64,000 bases of DNA, taken from Mimachlamys varia (taxonomy: Eukaryota > Mollusca > Bivalvia > Pectinida > Pectinidae). The first letter of the stretch is position 1, and each line of letters begins with the position of its first letter. The translations under genes and the position numbers were made by a program. A model generated the notes under the pieces. That model was not told where the DNA came from. It ran no database searches and saw only the letters and a list, made by a program, of their open reading frames with translations. Location of the stretch: assembly GCA_947623455.1 (NCBI GenBank), contig OX392536.1, positions 13,325,282 through 13,389,281 of the forward strand, given 5' to 3'. Shown piece by piece: positions 43,301-52,300 of the stretch.

Positions 43301-46300
43301 TCCCTCTCAGTGGTGTGTATTAGACTGAAGATTGACTCCCCTCTCAGTGGTGTGTATTAGACTGAAGATTGACTCCCCTCTCAGTGGTGTGTATTAGACA
43401 GAAGGTTGACTCCCCTCTCAGTGGTGTGTATTAGACTGAAGATTGACTCCCCTCTCAGTGGTGTGTATTAGACAGAAGGTTGATTCCCTCTCAGTGGTGT
43501 GTATTAGACTGAAGATTGACTCCCCTCTCAGTGGTGTGTATTAGACTGAAGGTTTACTCCCCTCTCAGTGGTGTGTATTAGACTGAAGGTTGACTCCCCT
43601 TCTCAGTGGTGTGTATTAGACTGAAGGTTGACCTCCCTCTCAGTGGTGTGTATTAGACTGAAGGTTGACCTCCCTCTCAGTGGTGTGTATTAGACAGAAG
43701 GTTGACTCCCCTCTCAGTGGTGTGTATTAGACTGAAGGTTGACCTCCCTCTCAGTGGTGTGTATTAGACTGAAGGTTGACTCCCCTCTCAGTGGTGTGTA
43801 TTAGACAGAAGATTGACTCCCCTCTCAGTGGTGTGTATTAGACTGAAGATTGACTCCCCTCTCAGTGGTGTGTATTAGACTGAAGGTTGTCTCCCCTCTC
43901 AGTGGTGTGTATTAGACTGAAGGTTGACTCCCCTCTCAGTGGTGTATATTAGACTGAAGGTTGACTCCCCTCTCAGTGGTGTATATTAGACTGAAGGTTG
44001 ACTCCCCTCTCAGTGGTGTGTATTAGACTGAAGGTTGACCTCCCTCTCAGTGGTGTGTATTAGACAGAAGGTTGACTCCCCTCTCAGTGGTGTGTATTAG
44101 ACTGAAGGTTGACCTCCCTCTCAGTGGTGTGTATTAGACTGAAGGTTGACTCCCCTCTCAGTGGTGTGTATTAGACTGAAGGTTGACCTCCCTCTCAGTG
44201 GTGTGTATTAGACTGAAGGTTGTCCTCCCTCTCAGTGGTGTGTATTAGACTGAAGGTTTACTCCCCTCTCAGTGGTGTGTATTAGACTGAAGGTTGATTC
44301 CCTCTCAGTGGTGTGTATTAGACTGAAGGTTGTCCTCCCTCTCAGTGGTGTGTATTAGACTGAAGGTTTACTCCCCTCTCAGTGGTGTATATTAGACTGA
44401 AGGTTGACTCCCCTCTCAGTGGTGTGTATTAGACTGAAGGTTGACTCCCCTCTCAGGGGTGTGTATTAGACTGAAGGTTGATTCCCCTCTCAGTGGTGTG
44501 TATTAGACTGAAGGTTGATTCCCCTCTCAGTGGTGTGTATTAGACTGAAGGTTGATTCCCCTCTCAGTGGTGTGTATTAGACTGAAGGTTGATTCCCCTC
44601 TCAGTGTTGTGTATTAGACTGAAGGTTGACCTCCCTTTCAGTGGTGTGTATTAGACTGAAGGTTGACCTCCCTCTCAGTGGTGTGTATTAGACTGAAGGT
44701 TGATTCCCCTCTCAGTGGTGTGTATTAGACTGAAGGTTGACTCCCCTCTCAGTGGTGTGTATTAGACTGAAGGTTGATTCCCCTCTCAGTGGTGTGTTTT
44801 AGACTGAAGGTTGATTCCCCTCTCAGTGTTGTGTATTAGACTGAAGGTTGACCTCCCTTTCAGTGGTGTGTATTAGACTGAAGGTTGACCTCCCTCTCAG
44901 TGGTGTGTATTAGACTGAAGGTTGACCTCCCTCTCAGGGGTGTGTATTAAACAGAAGGTTGATTCCCCTCTCAGTGTTGTGTATTAGACTGAAGGTTGAC
45001 CTCCCTTTCAGTGGTGTGTATTAGACTGAAGGTTGACCTCCCTCTCAGTGGTGTGTATTAGACTGAAGGTTGACCTCCCTCTCAGTGGTGTGTATTAGAC
45101 TGAAGGTTGATTCCCTCTCAGTGGTGTGTATTAGACTGAAGATTGACTATCCTCTCAGTGGTGTGTATTAGACAGAAGGTTGACTCCCCTCTCAGTGGTG
45201 TGTATTAGACTGAAGATTGACTCCCCTCTCAGTGGTGTGTATTAGACAGAAGGTTGATTCCCTCTCAGTGGTGTGTATTAGACTGAAGATTGACTCCCCT
45301 CTCAGTGGTGTGTATTAGACTGAAGATTGACTCCCCTCTCAGTGGTGTGTATTAGACAGAAGGTTGACTCCCCTCTCAGTGGTGTGTATTAGACTGAAGA
45401 TTGACTCCCCTCTCAGTGGTGTGTATTAGACAGAAGGTTGATTCCCTCTCAGTGGTGTGTATTAGACTGAAGATTGACTCCCCTCTCAGTGGTGTGTATT
45501 AGACTGAAGGTTTACTCCCCTCTCAGTGGTGTGTATTAGACTGAAGGTTGACTCCCCTTCTCAGTGGTGTGTATTAGACTGAAGGTTGACCTCCCTCTCA
45601 GTGGTGTGTATTAGACTGAAGGTTGACCTCCCTCTCAGTGGTGTGTATTAGACAGAAGGTTGACTCCCCTCTCAGTGGTGTGTATTAGACTGAAGGTTGA
45701 CCTCCCTCTCAGTGGTGTGTATTAGACTGAAGGTTGACTCCCCTCTCAGTGGTGTGTATTAGACAGAAGATTGACTCCCCTCTCAGTGGTGTGTATTAGA
45801 CTGAAGATTGACTCCCCTCTCAGTGGTGTATATTAGACTGAAGGTTGACTCCCCTCTCAGTGGTGTATATTAGACTGAAGGTTGACTCCCCTCTCAGTGG
45901 TGTGTATTAGACTGAAGGTTGACCTCCCTCTCAGTGGTGTGTATTAGACAGAAGGTTGACTCCCCTCTCAGTGGTGTGTATTAGACTGAAGGTTGACCTC
46001 CCTCTCAGTGGTGTGTATTAGACTGAAGGTTGACTCCCCTCTCAGTGGTGTGTATTAGACTGAAGGTTGACCTCCCTCTCAGTGGTGTGTATTAGACTGA
46101 AGGTTGTCCTCCCTCTCAGTGGTGTGTATTAGACTGAAGGTTGACTCCCCTCTCAGTGGTGTGTATTAGACTGAAGGTTGATTCCCTCTCAGTGGTGTGT
46201 ATTAGACTGAAGGTTGTCCTCCCTCTCAGTGGTGTGTATTAGACTGAAGGTTTACTCCCCTCTCAGTGGTGTATATTAGACTGAAGGTTGACTCCCCTCT

Positions 46301-49300
46301 CAGTGGTGTGTATTAGACTGAAGGTTGACTCCCCTCTCAGGGGTGTGTATTAGACTGAAGGTTGATTCCCCTCTCAGTGGTGTGTATTAGACTGAAGGTT
46401 GATTCCCCTCTCAGTGGTGTGTATTAGACTGAAGGTTGATTCCCCTCTCAGGGGTGTGTATTAGACTGAAGGTTGATTCCCCTCTCAGTGTTGTGTATTA
46501 GACTGAAGGTTGACCTCCCTTTCAGTGGTGTGTATTAGACTGAAGGTTGACCTCCCTCTCAGTGGTGTGTATTAGACTGAAGGTTGATTCCCCTCTCAGT
46601 GGTGTGTATTAGACTGAAGGTTGACTCCCCTCTCAGTGGTGTGTATTAGACTGAAGGTTGATTCCCCTCTCAGTGGTGTGTATTAGACTGAAGGTTGATT
46701 CCCCTCTCAGTGTTGTGTATTAGACTGAAGGTTGACCTCCCTTTCAGTGGTGTGTATTAGACTGAAGGTTGACCTCCCTCTCAGTGGTGTGTATTAGACT
46801 GAAGGTTGACCTCCCTCTCAGGGGTGTGTATTAAACAGAAGGTTGATTCCCCTCTCAGTGTTGTGTATTAGACTGAAGGTTGACCTCCCTTTCAGTGGTG
46901 TGTATTAGACTGAAGGTTGACCTCCCTCTCAGTGGTGTGTATTAGACTGAAGGTTGACCTCCCTTTCAGTGGTGTGTATTAGACTGAAGGTTGACCTCCC
47001 TCTCAGTGGTGTGTATTAGACTGAAGGTTGACCTCCCTCTCAGGGGTGTGTATTAGACTGAAGGTTGACTCCCCTCTCAGTGGTGTGTATTAGACTGAAG
47101 GTTGTCCTCCCTCTCAGTGGTGTGTATTAGACTGAAAATTGACTCCCCTCTCAGTGGTGTGTATTAGACTGAAGTTTGACCTCCCTCTCAGTGTTGTGTA
47201 TTAGACTGAAGGTTGACTCCCCTCTCAGTGTTGTGTATTAGACTGAAGGTTGACTTCCCTCTCAGTGGTGTGTATTAGACTGAAGGTTGACTCCCCTCTC
47301 AGTGGTGTGTATTAGACAGAAGGTTGTCTCCCCTCTCAGTGGTGTGTATTAGACTGAAGGTTGACTCCCCTCTCAGTGGTGTGTATTAGACAGAAGGTTG
47401 TCCTCCCTCTCAGGGGTGTGTATTAGACTGAAGGTTGACTCCCCTCTCAGTGGTGTGTATTAGACAGAAGGTTGTCTCCCCTCTCAGTGGTGTGTATTAG
47501 ACTGAAGGTTTACTCCCCTCTCAGTGGTGTGTATTAGACTGAAGGTTGACCTCCCTCTCAGTGGTGTGTATTAGACTGAAGGTTGACTCCCCTCTCAGTG
47601 TTGTGTATTAGACTGAAGGTTGACTTCCCTCTCAGTGGTGTGTATTAGACTGAAGGTTGACTCCCCTCTCAGTGGTGTGTATTAGACAGAAGGTTGTCTC
47701 CCCTCTCAGTGGTGTGTATTAGACTGAAGGTTGACTCCCCTCTCAGTGGTGTGTATTAGACAGAAGGTTGTCCTCCCTCTCAGGGGTGTGTATTAGACTG
47801 AAGGTTGACTCCCCTCTCAGTGGTGTGTATTAGACAGAAGGTTGTCTCCCCTCTCAGTGGTGTGTATTAGACTGAAGGTTGACTCCCCTCTCAGGGGTGT
47901 GTATTAGACTGAAGGTTGACTCCCCTCTCAGTGGTGTGTATTAGACAGAAGGTTGTCTCCCCTCTCAGTGGTGTGTATTAGACTGAAGGTTGACTCCCCT
48001 CTCAGTGGTGTGTATTAGACAGAAGGTTGACTCCCCTCTCAGTGGTGTGTATTAGACTGAAGGTTTTCCTCCCTCTCAGTGGTGTGTATTAGACTGAAGG
48101 TTGTCCTCCCTCTCAGTGGTGTGTATTAGACTGAAGGTTGACTCCCCTCTCAGTGGTGTGTATTAGACTGAAGGTTCACTCCCCTCTCAGTGATGTGTAT
48201 TAGACTGAAGATTGACTCCCCTCTCAGTGGTGTGTATTAGACTGAAGTTTGACCTCCCTCTCAGTGTTGTGTATTAGACTGAAGGTTGACTCCCCTCTCA
48301 GTGTTGTGTATTAGACTGAAGGTTGACTTCCCTCTCAGTGGTGTGTATTAGACTGAAGGTTGACTCCCCTCTCAGTGGTGTGTATTAGACAGAAGGTTGT
48401 CTCCCCTCTCAGTGGTGTGTATTAGACTGAAGGTTGACTCCCCTCTCAGTGGTGTGTATTAGACAGAAGGTTGTCCTCCCTCTCAGGGGTGTGTATTAGA
48501 CTGAAGGTTGACTCCCCTCTCAGTGGTGTGTATTAGACAGAAGGTTGTCTCCCCTCTCAGTGGTGTGTATTAGACTGAAGGTTTACTCCCCTCTCAGTGG
48601 TGTGTATTAGACTGAAGGTTTACTCCCCTCTCAGTGGTGTGTATTAGACTGAAGGTTGACCTCCCTCTCAGTGGTGTGTATTAGACTGAAGGTTGACTCC
48701 CCTCTCAGTGTTGTGTATTAGACTGAAGGTTGACTTCCCTCTCAGTGGTGTGTATTAGACTGAAGGTTGACTCCCCTCTCAGTGGTGTGTATTAGACAGA
48801 AGGTTGTCTCCCCTCTCAGTGGTGTGTATTAGACTGAAGGTTGACTCCCCTCTCAGTGGTGTGTATTAGACAGAAGGTTGTCCTCCCTCTCAGGGGTGTG
48901 TATTAGACTGAAGGTTGACTCCCCTCTCAGTGGTGTGTATTAGACAGAAGGTTGTCTCCCCTCTCAGTGGTGTGTATTAGACTGAAGTTTGTCCTCCCTC
49001 TCAGTGGTGTGTATTAGACTGAAGGTTGACTCCCCTCTCAGTGGTGTGTATTAGACAGAAGGTTGACTCCCCTCTCAGTGGTGTGTATTAGACTGAAGGT
49101 TTTCCTCCCTCTTAGTGGTGTGTATTAGACTGAAGGTTGTCCTCCCTCTCAGTGGTGTGTATTAGACTGAAGGTTGACTCCCCTCTCAGTGGTGTGTATT
49201 AGACTGAAGGTTCACTCCCCTCTCAGTGAAATGTATTAGACTGAAGATTGACTCCCCTCTCAGTGGTGTGTATTAGACTGAAGGTTGACCTCCCCTCTCA

Positions 49301-52300
49301 GTGGTGTGTATCAGACTGAAGGTTGACTCCCCTCTCAGTGGTGTGTATTAGACTGAAGGTTGACCTCCCCTCTCAGTGGTGTGTATTAGACAGAAGGTTG
49401 TCCTCCCTCTCAGTGGTGTGTATTAGACTGAAGGTTGTCCTCCCTCTCAGTGGTGTGTATTAGACTGAAGATTGATTCCCCTCTCAGTGGTGTGTATTAG
49501 ACTGAAGGTTGACTCCCCTCTCAGTGTTGTGTATTAGACTGAAGGTTGACTCCCCTCTCAGTGGTGTGTATTAGACTGAAGGTTGACCTCCCTCTCAGTA
49601 GTGTGTATTAGACTGAAGGTTGACCTCCCTCTCAGTGGTGTGTATTAGACTGAAGGTTGACCTCCCTCTCAGTGTTGTGTATTAGACTGAAGGTTGACTC
49701 CCCTCTCAGTGTTGTGTATTAGACTGAAGGTTGACTCCCCTCTCAGTGGTGTGTATTAGACTGAAGGTTGACCTCCCTCTCAGTAGTGTGTATTAGACTG
49801 AAGGTTGACTCCCCTCTCAGTGGTGTGTATTAGACAGAAGGTTGACTCCCCTCTCAGTGGTGTGTATTAGACTGAAGGTTGATTCCCTCTCAGTGGTGCG
49901 ATACACGCCCTCTGTGCCTCAGTTCAGCAAAAGAAAATATTTCGATGTATAACAGACTTTAATTTCACACTATCCTTTTGTTAAATACATGGTGAAACAA
50001 CATAACACTATATAGGGAGCTTTTCAAGTCTTTGGAATCAGATTGATATTTTACCTGTTACTTTGTTTTAGTCCTCCTTTTGGATTAAAATGTAGTGCGA
50101 GATTGATATTAGGTTAAGAAGCGATGTAGGTCGATTGGGCCTCTTGTATAAGATCTTGAAACATTATATACATCCATGGCCACTTTCAATTGTGAAAAAT
50201 GCAACATTTAATTTGAATAAACTTCTTGTCTATAAACTAGGATTCAGATCATTTTCTATCATATACTATGGACATATACCAGTCCAATTCTTTTGTGTCT
50301 TCAGTTCTTTAATTCATCATATTTAGATCACCTGGTCCAAATGGTCAAAAATACCATGGTGTCTGTCGTCTGTCTGTCTTCTGTCAACAATTATTAGCTC
50401 ACTTTGCCCAAAGTGATGCGGCGTCTGTCTGTCCTGTGTCCGTCAACTTTTCCTTTAAACACTTTCTTCTGAAATACCGAAAGGACTAGTGACATGAAAT
50501 TTGGTTGGTAGCTTTCTTGAAATGAGCTTAACAAAGTTTGCAAAACAAAAAAATCACTGACCTACTTTCAAGATCACAGGAGTTAAAAATGTTGAAACCT
50601 TCAAATAACTTCTTCTGAGTAACAAAAAGCCCTAGAGACATGATATTTGGCTGGTAACTACATTGGAAGAATCCGAGCAAAATTTGCAAATGAAAATGAT
50701 CTTGACCAATATTCGAGGTTGTACGGGTCAAATCTGTTAAAACCTTTCAACGACTTCTTCTGAAATACTAAAAGGCCTAATGACATGATAATTGGCTGGT
50801 GGCTGCCTTTGATGAAGTCAAACAAAACTTGCAAATAAAAATGACATTGTCTTACAAGGTCACAGGTGTAAAATATGTTTTAAATCTTATCATGTTGTTC
50901 TGAATGTCTTACAGTTATAAATTTTAAGCGACTTAGAGTTACAAGTCAAAAATGGATACCAGGTGAGCGATGCAGGCCCATTGGGCCTTCTGTTAGCTCA
51001 CCTTGCCCAAAGGGACGGTGAGCTTACATACTATGGCACGGCGTCCATCATCTTTTCCGGACAAATTATCGTGAGGGATATTAAATTCACGATTGACACT
51101 TCTTGCGTATTAATGGGAAAATGAATCCCTGGTGAAATATAGGTGATCTAGTCAGCTAAGGAAAAAACAAATGTTCATTTATCATAACAGAGTTCCCAGC
51201 TAGAATGATCAACTAGGCTAAAATAATTGATATGAATTTAACATACATTAATCATAATATTTACAGATGGAATGTTTGTCGGAATCTTCTGCTTCCTGAG
51301 TTTTAACTTATTTGCTGTTCTTGGAAATCTGACATCAGAGTTTTTCAAAGTGGTAAGTTATAGTGGCAATGGTAAGTGGGAGCATGAAGTTGGTTCCAAG
51401 TTGCGTTTATGTTAAAGTGAACTAGGGTCTGGTTCCCAGTTCCGTTTATGTTAAAGTGAATTAGGGTCTGGTTCCCAGTTCCATTTATGTTAAAGTGAAT
51501 TAGGGTCTGGTTCCCAGTTCCGTTTATGTTGAAGTGAACTAGGGTCTGGTTCCAAGTTGCGTTTATGTTAAAGTGAACTAGGGTCTGGTTCCCAGTTCCG
51601 TTTATGTTAAAGTGAACTAGGGTCTGGTTCCCAGTTCCATTTATGTTAAAGTGAATTAGGGTCTGGTTCCCAGTTCCGTTTATGTTAAAGTGAACTAGGG
51701 TCTGGTTCCAAGTTGCGTTTATGTTAAAGTGAACTAGGGTCTGGTTCCCAGTTCCGTTTATGTTAAAGTGAACTAGGGTCTGGTTCCCAGTTCCGTTTAT
51801 GTTAAAGTGAACTAGGGTCTGGTTCCCAGTTCGTTTATGTTAAAGTGAACTAGGGTCTGGTTCCCAGTTCCGTTTATGTTAAAGTGAACTAGGGTCTGGT
51901 TCCCAGTTCCGTTTATGTTAAAGTGAACTAGGGTCTGGTTCCCAGTTCCGTTTATGTTAAAGTGAACTAGGGTCTGGTTCCCAGTTCCGTTTATGTTAAA
52001 GTGAACTAGGGTCTGGTTCCCAGTTCCGTTTATGTTAAAGTGAACTAGGGTCTGGTTCCCAGTTCCGTTTATGTTAAAGTGAACTAGGGTCTGGTTCCCA
52101 GTTCCGTTTATGTTAAAGTGAACTAGGGTCTGGTTCCCAGTTCCGTTTATGTTAAAGTGAACTAGGGTCTGGTTCCCAGTTCCGTTTATGTTAAAGTGAA
52201 CTAGGGTCTGGTTCCCAGTTCCGTTTATGTTAAAGTGAACTAGGGTCTGGTTCCCAGTTCCGTTTATGTTAAAGTGAACTAGGGTCTGGTTCCCAGTTCC

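Noticed and set aside
28838..49899. Possible CRISPR array or telomere-like tract
   Set aside because: There are no unique spacers, only a continuous 37-bp tandem repeat within an intron of an animal gene.
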